Positions 10,975-22,854 of a DNA stretch of 64,000 nucleotides are shown here, piece by piece. The position numbers were made by a program, and so were the translations under genes. The notes below the pieces were generated by a model. It was not told where the DNA came from, made no database searches, and saw nothing but the letters and a program-made list of their open reading frames with translations. This DNA comes from Schistosoma haematobium (lineage: Eukaryota; Platyhelminthes; Trematoda; Strigeidida; Schistosomatidae). The stretch is from the NCBI RefSeq assembly GCF_000699445.3, contig NC_067196.1, positions 78,420,364 through 78,484,363 of the forward strand, in the 5' to 3' direction. Numbering within the stretch: position 1 is the first letter of the stretch; every line of letters starts with the position of its first letter.

Positions 10975-12005
10975 GGTCAAAGGAGTGGTTGAACATATTT
11001 TGTTCGGACGTAAAGCTTCGACTTTTTGATTCAAATAGTTATTGCTTCAGGTGTCTGAAGGATTCTCAATCTGACGGTTTTAGGCAGATTTTTGTTAATG
11101 CGATATATTATTGTGAATGATTGCTGCATGTTAGCTCTATGGCCCGTTTGTACTAAATGAGCTAAAATCGAGCTATTAACTATACCTATGCTTAGCCATA
11201 CTAGGAGCTGTCAACGAACCCGAAAATACAAATTCTTAGAACATCTTCCAGTATAACTTGTTCCACAGGAGCAGTTTAAACGATAGATATAGAAAGCAGT
11301 GGCTAATCTAGGCAATTTAGCTTTCAATCTCGGAGTGACCATCGGATGAATAGGAAATAATAATTATGGTTTGGCTGCATTATAGGTTCTTTGGATTGTT
11401 CTGTGCAACTTGAGTATTAGCATTTCGCTGGTTGTATCGCCTCTAAATTTCAGGCGCATAAACAGTAGCATTTTCCGCACAGTTAGGCCTTCTTTATGCT
11501 CTCTTTTCTTGGCTAAATGTTTATTTATAAACAACTCAGAATATCCATTTTCCCAGGGTAGTATGCAGTGCCTTTGTTTTTTCCAATCACATCTACAGAG
11601 CATATGGTCTTTATTCTATAATGAAGTGTCGTAATCAGGTTCATTATATATTGTAGAGTAACAAAATTAAAGGACTTTTTATATTGGCCAGTTTAAGTAG
11701 TTTTCTTTTTTAAGTTTCTTCTTAGTACCTCATCTATTCTACTTGTAAGTAGAACGTCTAGAAGGGTTATTCCACCTCTTTTTTATGGGGCGATGAACTT
11801 CATTAAATCGCTTAAGTGTTTCTATCCGGTCAGTATGGTCGCTACGAAGGACGAACGTATCGTCCACATGTCGACATCACGATGAAAACTTGTCAATCTA
11901 GTGTGCTAGTGGACTATTTTCTGGTTTAGCGAGAAGAGTAGGGATACAAAGTGCATAGAAAAACTTAGCGAAAAACAATGTGAATTTATATGCTGGTAAG
12001 TCATA
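10975..12005 (-). mobile_element. PLE-2: reverse transcriptase end, linker and GIY-YIG endonuclease
   Basis: On the minus strand the order is: a decayed RT motif region with DDTFVLR-like residues (near 11830-11860); HRPIKKRWNNPS; a linker ending at MLLFMRLKFRGDTTSEMLIL, then KLHRTIQRTYNAAKP (11364-11460); then NCSCGTSYTGRCSKNLYF of the GIY-YIG domain; and RLRILQTPEAI at the C-terminus. The domain order RT, linker, GIY-YIG is that of Penelope-like elements. Stops and frameshifts are frequent, so it is inactive. The closest relative is at 24.1-24.5 kb. Confidence 0.82.
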
Positions 12006-12189
12006 ATGCAGAGTTGAATAAGTGTTGTAGTTACTAGTAATCATAATGAAGATAAAAGAGGCTATGAAAAGTCAATGGAATAAATAAGTGATTGGGTAAT
12101 CGCTCAACATGATAAAGAATAAAATAAATAAATGTATCAGGATATGTATGGGAATAGGATTGAATAGAAATTTAAAGTTAATAACGTTT

Positions 12190-12480
12190 GTTAGATAAAC
12201 ACCAGTCACCATGGGAGGTGAAGGCTAATCACACTTTTCTTTTGTATACGTAGGTCAGGTCACAAACGTTTTGAGTGATCGCCACTGCAAAACGGAGTAA
12301 GATTGGTGTTCTTTGTTTGTTAATTATTTTGAATACATTGCTAACATTCACTTCGCGTCCACTATCCAAAAGGTGCACTTGTGAAGACTAGTCGTCCTCA
12401 GTAGTAGATTGCCAGGATCATGTTCAGAAAAATCAGGAGAGGCCCTTATATTTGTTCTCTCTGTAAAGTTGTCTCTTAAG
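12190..12480. repeat. Unclassified repeat shared with 63.1 kb
   Basis: The block GTCACCATGGGAGGTGAAGG...GTATACGTAGGTCAGGTC recurs in diverged form at 63107-63160 (GTCACCAAGG...GAATACATAGGTCAGGTT). No coding potential is seen. It could be an untranslated part of a PLE or LTR element. Confidence 0.4.
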
Positions 12481-12484
12481 GCAC

Positions 12485-13155
12485 ATGTAAACCTACTGCG
12501 TTTGAAAAGCATTTTTCACATTTCAAGTGACTGTAAACCATGAGTCTGTTATGACTGAAAGACAAACTTGAATAAGATTAACTACCATTTTATGCCTCAT
12601 TTTATCCTTTTTTTAAAACAATTTTGCTTCCAATGAGTATAGTGTTATCGGCTTGTTATAAAGTGATAAGTATATCAATAATAAAGAGTGTTTTAGAATT
12701 ACATTACAAATAAATAAGCGTTTCATACTTATTATTCAAAATAATCATCTCATCTAACTATATATATATATAGCACTTCAATTAATGATAATTACTGTTT
12801 AAATGATGACACTTGCTTGACGATGCAAAAGGTTTTAGGTAATCTTTTTCTGCTTAGTTAAGAATATCAGCTGCTCATTTGAAAACATGTTAGAAAAACC
12901 TTGTTTTAACAAGATAAATTTTTCAACAAGTACAAGGAAATGGTGTTGTAGAATACAGGGTTATTCTCAAGAGATAATTAATGTGTGGATAATCTAAAAT
13001 TTATACTGATTTTATATTATGGGATAAAAATAGATAGTCCATATTCCGAACTAAACAAATTTGTAATATTATATAAAGATACAAAGGTATTCTTCTAAAT
13101 TTACGATAAATAAACAATTAATAGATTAGTTCAAAGTAACGTGAAATTTATAAAT
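12485..13155. other. AT-rich intronic DNA
   Basis: Nothing assignable apart from a short TA run at about 12760. Confidence 0.4.
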
Positions 13156-13162
13156 TACTTAC

Positions 13163-13216
13163 CATAGCTAAAAGAATCAGTGCAATTGAATGAACCTGCT
13201 TTCACTATTTTCGCAT
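13163..13216 (-). CDS. Host gene exon C (phase 1/1)
   Basis: 54 nt lie between an acceptor (minus strand CATGTTTAG) and the donor GTAAGTAATT. Only one frame is open. Two leading bases AT join the G of exon B to give Asp, then AKIVKAGSFNCTDSFSY, and a final G carries over to exon D. The other two frames contain stops. The peptide is small and polar. The forced frame agreeing with both neighbours is the main evidence that it is real. Confidence 0.68.
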
Positions 13217-13429
13217 CTAAACATGTAAAGTATTGACATATTAACTCAAGAGATAAGTAAATATGTTACTGATAAGTTATATTTCATTCATGATAAATTA
13301 AATACTTTTTAAAACGAATAAGAATGTTGTACGTTGTTTTGAATACGTATGTCTATTTATTGACTCATAGGATTGAATACAATCGACAAGGAAAAAATAA
13401 ATTATTGAAAATGGTGGATTTTATAGTAA

Positions 13430-13725
13430 TTTCAATAGTTGAGATCATGAGTCAATTTAAGTCAAACCACCATGGAAAACCTGGAAGCACTCAATTGACG
13501 TTTCATTCTATTGTGGGACTTCTTAGCAGTGCGCATCCAGGATTCTGCTTCGCGAGATTCGTCCGCGCACGAGACAGAAGATCCTGGTTTCGGATCTCGC
13601 GAGGCGGGACCGTGGATGCGCATTGCTGAAGAGTTTCACAATAGGATGAAACGGCTGTTCAGTGCTTCCAGGTTTTTTATGGTAGTCTAGCTTCAATCAA
13701 CTCATGATCTCAGCTATTGAAATGG
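13430..13725. mobile_element. HHR-SINE-1 inverted pair (near-symmetric foldback)
   Basis: The left arm is minus-oriented (TAGTTGAGATCATGAGTC to the B-box region GGATTCTGCTTCGCGAGATT). The right arm is plus-oriented (GGTTTCGGATCTCGCGAGG...CTCATGATCTCAGCTATTG). Each arm has one ribozyme. The plus core is CUGAAGA with weak stem II (GUUU/GGAU) and intact GAAA. The minus core is broken (CUAAGAA). The arms could form a ~130-bp stem. Confidence 0.85.
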
Positions 13726-13994
13726 TAGATTTCTTGAAAATCATTTGAATAGTTATAGTTTGTCAGGATGGTCAGCAGTAACGAACAAAGTGTGAATAAA
13801 CAACTTTTCATAAAAACGGAAAACACTGCATAACACAGTATGGTTCACTTAAAAGACAAAATATAGTATAACTAATCTAAAAACTTTATCATTTTCTAGA
13901 ATAACATGAGAGGACTAAATTAATTCACTAAGTACTCGTATTAACGTCAGTTATATATATATATATACGCGCATTGAAGACAACCAGATCTTTA

Positions 13995-14235
13995 TTACTT
14001 AGTGATCAATCTGTTTGTAAATATCTCAGTACCATAGGATGTCATTTGGGACCTGAATAACTCAGTCATAACGTTTATGATAGTGAAGTCGACTGACAGG
14101 AATCTGAATCTCCAAAGGAGAGCCATTTCCCTCAGAATTACAGGTACGCCTAGCACGAAACTTATGCTCAGGATTTCCTGCCAACTACCTAATATTTCAG
14201 CATAGTACCCTATATAGAGAGTCGTTTTGTCCAAT
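13995..14235 (+). mobile_element. HHR-SINE-3, ribozyme 5' core deleted
   Basis: The tRNA-like start GACCTGAATAACTCAGTC is followed by a body, ATTACAGGTACGCCTAG, then CACGAAACTTATGCTCAGG and CCTGCCAACTACC. The CUGACGA box and stem II are missing, while GAAAC and the tail remain. Best relative: 44.9-45.3 kb. Confidence 0.7.
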
Positions 14236-15394
14236 GATCACACTGTGAATCAGTCTATGGGATTCAGTTGGTGTAATTAAAGACTAGGAAAACATGATAT
14301 TGGTCTTAATTTAGTGATCAATGAGCTGTGCAACCAAAACTGAGGCTTGACTGAAAATCGATTCTTCGTTTAAAGACTCATTTTAACATAGTCAACAACG
14401 TAGTTAGAACTTACTCTGTTTGGTGCTAGAATGATCATAGTATGAATATCGGCGGTCTTTTTGTGAATAATCCTCTGTATGTAGAGAAAAAGAGAAAAAA
14501 CTATAAATACAGTGGTACATAATTCATATGATAATAGAACTTTCTGATCATTACTCTTAATTATATCCTTTTTCAATGCTCTGTATTAAGAAAGATTGAT
14601 AAATTCACAAGCTTTATTATCAATCGCTTAGCATGATTCATGGCACAAATACTACTCACAAAGGAAAATTCATATTTTTAGTGAGTTCTTTCTTTTTTTA
14701 ACGGAATGGTCATATTCGTGCATAAGGTGACAAGATCTACTCCATTGGTTGATATGTTTATTGAAGCAAATAAATACGCGATGAGGTCAATGATGGTTGA
14801 TAAACAAGAGGGGATTCTATTAATTCAAAGACCTCGTAACTAATCGTGGCTGTAAACTTGAATCTACTGTTTTTGGAAAACTATTCAAGTTTCCAAACAT
14901 TGAATACCATTTTGATGGAAGTTTTGATTAAATTTGATATTTTAGTTACACTACTTATAAGTAACTGAAATCAGATGATTGTATAATTTGTGAAACGGTG
15001 TTTTCGATGTAAATAATTTCTATTTTGTGAAGATGAATATTAATTCAGTGTTTAATCATTGCCAGTATTAAACCCGATAAAAAAAGGAACATAAAAAGCT
15101 ATACTTTGAATGTTGAAATATTCAGTTTAGTAAACAGGCTATGATTTCATGTTTCATATTTATAAATGCATAACATTACTGGTACAACTGAGCATTTTAG
15201 TGTTTTATGGAGATACTTGTTATCACCTTTAGATTTTAAATATTCACTAGGTTGAAGAAGCACAACAGTCAGCAAGTAGAAAATCAAAATATAAATTTCT
15301 CATATATAGTTATGAATATTCAGAGCAGTATGACATAAACAGAACAAGTTCAGATCATTGTTAATAGCTTTTATTCTGAATGATGGTAATTTAA

Positions 15395-15805
15395 ATTTCA
15401 ACAGTTGAGACCATGAGTCAATTGAAGCTAGAAGACCATGGAAAACCTGGAAGCATTGGACAACCGTTTCGTCATACTGTAGGACTCTTCAGCAGTGTTC
15501 GTCCACGATCCTGCTCGCGGGATTTGAACACAGGACCTGCCGGTCTCTCATGCGAGTGCTCAACCACTAGACCACCGAGCCGGCATCCAGCGGTGTTAAT
15601 GTCTAACTTCAATTAATCCACGAAATTGAGGGACTCATCCACCATTGTAATCAGTGAGTTACTATCTCACAACTGGGTTCGAGTCCCGTGAGCGAGACCG
15701 TGGATGCGCACTGTGGAAGAGTCTCATAGTAGAACGAAACGGCCGTCCAGTGCTTCCAAGTTTTCCATAATGATTTGACTCATAATCTCAACTATTGAAA
15801 TTAAT
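15395..15805. mobile_element. HHR-SINE-1 inverted pair: full minus unit plus a plus 3' half
   Basis: The minus unit (15395-15690) includes its complete tRNA-like region (AACCACTAGACCACCGAGCC on plus). Its ribozyme (15453-15498) has core CUGAAGA, stem II GUC/GAC, GAAA, and stem I with one mismatch. The plus half starts in the B-box (GGGTTCGAGTCCCGTGAGC). Its core is disrupted (CACTGTGGAAGAG) although GAAACGGCCGTC is intact. Confidence 0.85.
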
Positions 15806-15809
15806 TTTT

Positions 15810-17260
15810 AATTAATATTCGATTAAAATGATTAGGCAATCTATGATTATCAGTTTTGCTCTTGGCAACGCTCATATTCAATATGTATTTACTTGGTATA
15901 AAAGTTAATTTTGTGTTAAAAGGAATTATTCGAGATAAAAACTTAAATGAATATACATCATGAATGATCATCAATCCTATGGATAACATTCCTTATGTTT
16001 GACAGATTCATTCATTATCATACTTCACTGAATGTGTGTATCTGAAAAATTCATTTATATTCATCATTTTTGTGTTATTTCAATAGTTCAGATCATTAGT
16101 CCATTGAAGTTATGTTATGTTTGATATGATTACAAACAATATACAAATCTATAATTCTCTACTACTCACACTTTATATTAACAAAATAATCATTTTTATT
16201 TACATTGGATGAAATTTTCGAGACATTATCGACAAAAAATAAAAACTTTTAAAATGTTTCATACCTTTACTTAGAAACTATAAACGCACCTTTTAATTTT
16301 ATAGAAACTGCACATATGGTTAAAATTCAATCATTGCCAAATCAATATTTAATTCAAGGTCATTAAATAATCAATCAGAGCACTAGTTACTAAAAACTCT
16401 CTTTTGATTACTTTTAAATTAACCCACATTTACTATCAACAACAAAAATTAAAACTAATGATTGTTTAGATTTCTATTGTTTTCTATTCACAATAAACAT
16501 TGACATCAGACATAGTTTACATCATATTTTAACAGTCAGTATTACTGTGAATAAATATGAAATTGGTAATCGATAGAGAAAGACTATAGTAAGCATTGAA
16601 CGAGAAGATATTGTCATATTGTAAAGTAAGCTCTGAATACATAGGTATCGCATTGATTTACCTATTAACTGGTCAGTTTTAATTGGGATATCAAAGTAAC
16701 TATTGTTTGTGATATTCATATTAATCCATACTCTATCGTGTTTTAATGACAGACATTACATTTAACCTTTTTTCAATATCTTATAAAGCAAATTACGTGT
16801 TTCTTTAATCCAGATCAATTTTTTAATGTTAGATGTTTGGTAAACACTTGAGTTTTCCACTCATGTAATAATAATAATAATGTCAATTCGGCGCGAAATA
16901 TTTTGTGGCAGAAAACAATCCTCGGAACTAATTATGCATCATTACAACAAATTTCTCCTGAACATAGGTTTCCATTGTAATGGATTAAAACTTATTTTAA
17001 AAATATTTTTCTCGCTCACCATCTTCCATTTGTATTCAGTCATTAAAGTTCTTTATCAAGTTAGCCGTTGTAACTATTTTTTTCCTCCATCATACACAAG
17101 ATGCTTGAGTTTCAACATGTTTATCTCTCGTTTTTTCCAAAGAATGAATATGAACGAAAATATCTCAAGAAATTCAGTGTTTGTGCTTGAGATTTTTGGT
17201 ATTTAGCATCACAGTAACTTGAAATCGACAACCTTCAACCATCACCTCATCTTAACATAC
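15810..17260. other. AT-rich intronic DNA, no supported gene
   Basis: A 108-codon plus-strand open frame at 16880-17206 is the longest here. It is rich in Phe, Leu, Ile and Asn without any family motif, and I regard it as chance. Confidence 0.35.
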
Positions 17261-17264
17261 TTCA

Positions 17265-17575
17265 TGCGATGAAGAGTCACCTAGACTAGTGGCCACAGTG
17301 CAAACTGATCTATAGAATTCCGTTTTCATCTGACACACAGGACATGGTCACGACCCAGTGACCAGTCAATGGTAAATAAACTAAAGTCCTACGGGAGGTG
17401 ATTTGTTGCCTGAATAGCTCAGTGCTGACGTCTCTAACTGTGAAACTGGGTGATAAGAGATCGGATTCACCAGAGAGTATCAGTTCTCCCAAGGTTACAG
17501 GTACAACATGAAGACGAGTGCTATGTAACACTGAACCTAGGTCCATTTATCACCTAACAACTTGTGATCACATTA
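17265..17575 (+). mobile_element. HHR-SINE-3: 3' end of one unit followed by a second unit
   Basis: 17265-17315 (GAGTCACCTAGACTAGTGGC...) matches the family's 3' tail as seen at 44.95-45.0 kb. It leads straight into a unit with GCCTGAATAGCTCAGTGC, GGTTACAGGTACAACATG and a ruined ribozyme (GAAGACGAGTGC...ACACTGAAC). This tail-then-unit order indicates a head-to-tail remnant. Confidence 0.65.
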
Positions 17576-18032
17576 TGGTCCCGTGTGGATATATACAATC
17601 AAGAGTTATAATTACTAAGCTTAAGCCAATCTAAAAAGATTAGGTTGATTGAAATGTTATAACAGTTGAAAAATCGATGGTCGAAACACTTGAGAAAACT
17701 GTCTTCTATAGCCATTCATTATGTACAACGTTTTGCATCTCGAAATTCGTGAATAATAAAAAGTTTTAATTCTAAACGTTTTCTAGGTTGTTTTGACGAA
17801 CCCTGCATATAATATAAACATGGTGCATGATATGCAGAACCATTGTTTTCAAATGATTTGTAATATTCTTTTAGTTTACAAGCAGCTGATGGAAAGTAAC
17901 GTAATAAATGAATTAATATTTATTCTGATACTATTACTGTACATGTTTTAAAACAAATTAATTATATGATTACAAATGATAAAAGTGTGAATTAAAAGTA
18001 CTTTACTATTGAAGTTACTTATATGTACTTAC

Positions 18033-18098
18033 CATCTGTGTCAGTTAATGTATCACTGAGATTAATATTACTATAGGCTTTCCTAGTAGATTGTTCAG
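18033..18098 (-). CDS. Host gene exon B (phase 1/1)
   Basis: 66 nt lie between a pyrimidine-rich acceptor (minus strand TTTTTTTTCATTAG) and the donor GTAAGTACAT. The other two frames hit stops, so the reading EQSTRKAYSNINLSDTLTDTD is forced, with CT joining the previous G to give Ala and a trailing G. It contains TRKAYSNI, echoing ARKAYGNL in exon A, so A and B may encode adjacent degenerate repeats of one short motif. I do not recognise the family. Confidence 0.72.
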
Positions 18099-18699
18099 CT
18101 AATGAAAAAAAATAAACAGAAATGAACACAAAAAAACTGTATCAACGCTAAAAGATAAGACAAATTGTGTTACTTAGTTATTAGCAATAGGTTGTATTGT
18201 TTTTTAATCAATCTCTTTTAGGATAAATGAGATAAAGCATCTAAATGAAACATCAAAGAAAGGTGTATCATTCAGTGAAATGACTTTTTAAAAAAAAATA
18301 ATTTCATTCTGCAAATTTGTGCGTTGCTTTTCAAAATAACATTCATTTGTTAAACATTGTAACAATGAAATAAAATAGGAAATTTCATAGTTTTGTAACA
18401 ATTCCTCCATTTAAATGCAGCCTACATTGCTTAATAAATTCAGCTAGACAACCGTCGGAAACTATGGAGTAGTCGATAATGATCTCATCCTAGTCCTAGA
18501 CTCCTCAAGGTTTAAGCTAAAATGATGATTTAGGCAATCATGATAACAATGTTTTTGACAGTTGAAGAATCATGCCTTCACATATTTTTGTCAGTGTTTC
18601 AGTGTATGTATTAGAAACATTAAACAACGATGTAAATTATTGTTATTGTTTGACAACCATCTTTGAGATCATTTATCAGATAACACTTAGTTATGACAC

Positions 18700-19030
18700 T
18701 ATGTTACGCTATTTTAGTCAGCTTATAGTGAACGAGATCACAGATGAGGGACATTCGAATATATTAGAACACGAAATTACAGAACATTTTACCAAAGTCT
18801 GAGAACCATACAGTAAATACTTATTTCGCAAAATATCAATCAGTTATCTAAAACTTGACTATTCCTTTTGAAAATATCAGTCAGTCGTCTTAAACTTCAT
18901 TATTCCTGCATTTTCAAAACCAATTGCTTTCTGTTCCCATTCTTTTCTTTTCGACCTCCTGTTGTCAGACATTCTGACCCTGACTATCGTTACATACTGC
19001 TACTTTCGATATCAGTAGCACACACCACAA
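18700..19030. repeat. Unclassified interspersed repeat (copy 1)
   Basis: Diverged match to 61215-61500: TAGTGAACGAGATCACAG, ACAGTAAATACTTATTTCGC, a CTTCATTATTCC stretch and ATCAGTAGCACACACCAC. Open frames in it (18572-18802, 18868-19158) are not conserved between the copies, so I treat them as accidental. Confidence 0.55.
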
Positions 19031-19046
19031 GCTCTTTATTACTTAC

Positions 19047-19145
19047 CGAGATTTCCATAAGCTTTTCTTGCACTGGGCGGCAATCCAAAATCAAACAGTT
19101 TTTCACGGTCGTTTGGATGAGTAGACGGGGTACTGGACAAGTGAT
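19047..19145 (-). CDS. Host gene exon A (phase 1/1), most upstream exon found
   Basis: 99 nt lie between an acceptor (minus strand TTTTTTTTAAACTCTATAG) and the donor GTAAGTAATA. Two frames are open. The one that chains into exon B reads HLSSTPSTHPNDREKLF, then DFGLPPSARKAYGNL, with a trailing G. ARKAYGNL resembles TRKAYSNI of exon B, which supports this frame. The protein is unknown. The preceding exon must end with one base of a split codon. A weak candidate is a 20-nt exon at 38145-38164, not listed as a feature. Confidence 0.72.
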
Positions 19146-19681
19146 CTATAGAGTTTAAAAAAAATGAAAACATAAAATGTAACCAACACATGTAGAATAG
19201 AAACACCCTTATAATATGCTAAAACTATGTTTGTTTCATCAAAGCTAAAATGAAACAACTTTTCACCACTAACTGATTTCTTATCTTTTTTCAATCAATG
19301 TTAGATCATGACAAAACTAATCTTCAGATTGAAATTGATTAGTTAATTTAAAAAAGTGATCGATTAAAACTATGCAAAATATTAAAAAGTGTCCCTGGTT
19401 ACTATGATTACAATATCACAAACATAATATATCCTTCTGTTTTTATTTTGTGTTCTCTTGTCAATATTTTATTTAACCATAGGCTAATAATAAATTGGCA
19501 TCGGATAACAATCGTAACAAACTTATTTTTATACAACCATGTAACATTCACTCAAATCAGAATAGAAGAATTTCTTATGAAATCAATTTTTAAAAAAAGT
19601 CAAATGTTTCATTTCTCTCTATTTTAAGCTTTATGTTACTTTTTTTTTCATTTCTAACTTCTATTATTCTGATAAATTTTT

Positions 19682-19845
19682 GTTGTTGTTGTTGTTATGG
19701 TTGGAATGTTAGAGATTCAATATTTCTATTATTACTGTTTGTTATATATCTCGAAGATTGTTTTAAAAACGAATGGTTATCAAGAATAATAATAATAATA
19801 ATAGTAATAATGGTAATAATAATAATAATATTAAATGTAATGAAA
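19682..19845. repeat. Trinucleotide runs (TTG and ATA/TAA)
   Basis: A TTG run at about 19682-19697 and interrupted ATA/GTA triplets at about 19785-19835. The long open frames across them are low-complexity artefacts. Confidence 0.8.
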
Positions 19846-20334
19846 ATAATTTACTACTGACTCTTATTTGACATTTGATCTCATAAATGTATATGCGTTT
19901 CTGATAATGCTTATATGAGTATGGTATGTTTAGGTATATGTATAGAATAGCGTATATACAGTTTATATTACTGATTTTTAAGACAGTACAATTAATCAAC
20001 ATCTATATGATTATTATAGCATGGTTAATATAATAAGAAAGTAATTGAAATAGTAAATTAATTGACTTATTGATTAATTGATAAGTAATTAAATAAAATA
20101 AACTAATTAAATATTTGATTTCCTTTATTAGATTTAATGAATTCTATAATTTAGTTAATATTTATTTATCTTTGTATAGAAAAATAAACATTAGTTTAAA
20201 TTATGTATAGTAAACAATTTTCAACAATAATGATAATGGTAGTATCAGTATGAAGATATTTGATATTTATTTCTGGCAATGTTACTTTTTAGTGAATACT
20301 GTTAATAAAATATCAGAAGAGGTTATTTGTTAAG

Positions 20335-20622
20335 ATTATAGTCATTTCAATAGTTGAGATCATGAGTCAATTGAAGTTAAACCACCATGGAAAACCTAGA
20401 AGCACTGAATGGCTGTTGCATTCTATTGTGGAGCTCCTCAGTAGTGAGCGTCCACGATTTTGCCGCGCGAGACCGAAGATCTTGGTTTTGAATCTCGCGA
20501 GGCAAGATCGTAGATGAGCACTGCTGAGGAGTCCTACAATAAGACAAAACGGTTGTTCAGTGCTTCCAGGTTTTTTATGGTGGTCTAGCTTCAATTGACT
20601 CATGATCTCAACTATTCAAATT
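20335..20622. mobile_element. HHR-SINE-1 inverted pair (foldback)
   Basis: The left minus arm (ATAGTTGAGATCATGAGTC...) meets the right plus arm in the B-box region near 20490. The plus ribozyme has CUGAGGA but AAAA for GAAA. The minus one has CUGAGGA with a broken stem II and GCAA. The flanks are symmetric (TTTCAATAGTTGAGATCATG and CATGATCTCAACTATTCAAA). Confidence 0.85.
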
Positions 20623-20624
20623 AT

Positions 20625-22280
20625 CTGATAATGGTACATAACTTATTATATAAATTTATGGAAGGAAAACTCTAGTTATTATAGGATTCACATATGCCTA
20701 CTGATCATTGGATCAGTACAAAAATATATTTTCTAACAAAATGAATGGTAATAAAAGACTGATAAACTGATTGATTTAACACTCTAAGACTTCATATATA
20801 TATATATATATGAGTATACAGAAATTCTTCTTTGAAACATGATATTCCATAGACAGTCTGTTTACATTATTTTCATAATGTCATCTCACTACTAAAAAAT
20901 AACCCAATCAAATACATGTCTTCAGTATTTTCTGCCATTACTTTATAATTAAATGGAGAATTGTTAAGCCAGAACACTAATAATGGTTATTATGGTAGTC
21001 AGTAAATTAGAGGAGTTCAGTGAAAGTAAATATGATGTGATATGAAATATACAAACGCTTTTGTAATCACAATTTTTTGTTTGCTTGAAACATGTATATA
21101 GGTCAATTAGACAAAGAACGCTTTACCTTATATAGATAAAATGAGCTCCGGGAAATTAAACTAAGTTACATATGATCTCAACATTCAAACAAATATAGAC
21201 TAAGCTTTATCACTATATTCCCTGTTATGATTATTTCCATAGGAGAATATTTAGAAGTTATTTTGTAGCCATTATTAGATATAAGATATAAACCTGTATA
21301 TATTCGTTTAGACAGTCAGTATTTCTCACTTTTAGAATTAGAGATGATCTCGGTGCTCATATACCAGAATCAAAAATTCAGTCAATACATGATATCATGA
21401 CGAATCAATGGTTCTAGTGAAGTTTTTTTTAAAAGTTCATTTACTTGTGAGTATTATGCATTGAATAAGCAATAATCATCAGAAAATCCAAATTGATTTT
21501 ATCCATAAAACAACCACTTATGCAGTCATGAATTTCATAAAGATTTAACAGAGTGATAATGCGATGTTTGCTAGTAAAAGGAAATAACTCGCTCTCTATT
21601 CATAGATGTGTTAGTTCAGTTCATGTGATTTGCACACATTAGAAATTAGAACAAAACGTTACAGTGTGAGTTACAGACTGGCAATTAATAGGTGGTAAAG
21701 TGAGTCTCGAATTGTGTTTATGTGATCATTTTTAGTATATCGAATATACTAAAATATGTCACGTAGCTGTTTTTAATTATACAAATTTAAGAAAACTTGA
21801 AAAAGTCTGAGAACTCCGATATCCGTCTATTCGATTTGATCGATAGTTGTTGTGTAACTTTGAAAAATTAATATTTCACAACAACATCTCAAAGGTGTTG
21901 CGATTGTGCTATTAACAGGTTGGTCCTACTTCAAACTATTAAAAAAGCACGTTTGTTCTTTCATTTCATTAGTAATCTACTATGAAAATGTAATAAAGAA
22001 AAAGAAACGCTTTGGTGCTTATTCCATGGTTCTATAAATTTGTCGGATATAAACTCAAAGTTACATCTTGATATTGATCGTTAGCTTTTTCTTCGTTCCT
22101 AATCAACATTCAGATAAATCATAGGAATTACTTAGACGATTTTCACTGGGTGGGACGAGAGGTGTTATAATGATATTAAAGAATGGGTCATTCCTAATAG
22201 TTATATTTGAAATTGAACAGTGAAAGCAAAAGAAGATTCTTTTTAGCTAGATCAGTGGTAGAAAACAGTATGCCATTTCA
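20625..22280. other. AT-rich non-coding
   Basis: Only a TA run (about 20793-20812) and anonymous sequence. No gene is supported. Confidence 0.4.
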
Positions 22281-22284
22281 ATGT

Positions 22285-22368
22285 TACTAAATGTTTCCAG
22301 TGTTTCCAGGTTTTCCAGGGTGGTCTAGCTTCAACTGACTCATGATCTTAACCATTGAAATTGTTTCC
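22285..22368 (+). mobile_element. HHR-SINE-1 3' terminus only
   Basis: AGTGTTTCCAGGTTTTCC, then GTGGTCTAGCTTCAACTGAC, then CTTAACCATTGAAATTG. The ribozyme and tRNA-like parts are absent. Confidence 0.7.
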
Positions 22369-22854
22369 ATTAAATTAGTGAGACCCTTGGGTTTGTAAAT
22401 TAGTTGTCAATCAGTCAATTACGAAGTAATATGGAGGATTCAACTGCTGAAAATGTCACATTTCACACAAGTAGTGCAATAAAGAAAATAACTAAACTGA
22501 AAAATATTGAATTCAAAAGTCATACCAGTAATGGTGTAAATTTAAATGAGGTGAATTTGGTTAAGAATGAACGATTCAAAATAAAAATGAAAATCAAGGG
22601 ATTGTAATATGTAGATCTAAAAAAGAATAAAGAATGTGAACATCTATTTCGGTGCTTTAAATTAGGGTTTTTAACTGGAGAATAAGACGTTTTGGTTGTA
22701 AGGTATGAACAGAATGTGTGTGACATTCGATATAGCTTAATTCATCAGTAAATGACTTAGTTTACGGTTGTCCTACTCTAGACTGATCAGCAATAACCAT
22801 TTTCCCAAACTATAACTTGCTGGTCACCACAGTGTACTAGAGTAAGTTGTAGCT

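Noticed and set aside
16880..17206. 108-codon plus-strand open frame
   Set aside because: No family motif, hydrophobic AT-driven composition, no splice or initiation context. Likely chance.
22404..22607. 67-codon plus-strand frame with plausible polar composition
   Set aside because: No second copy, no splice sites, no known motif. It follows a SINE end.
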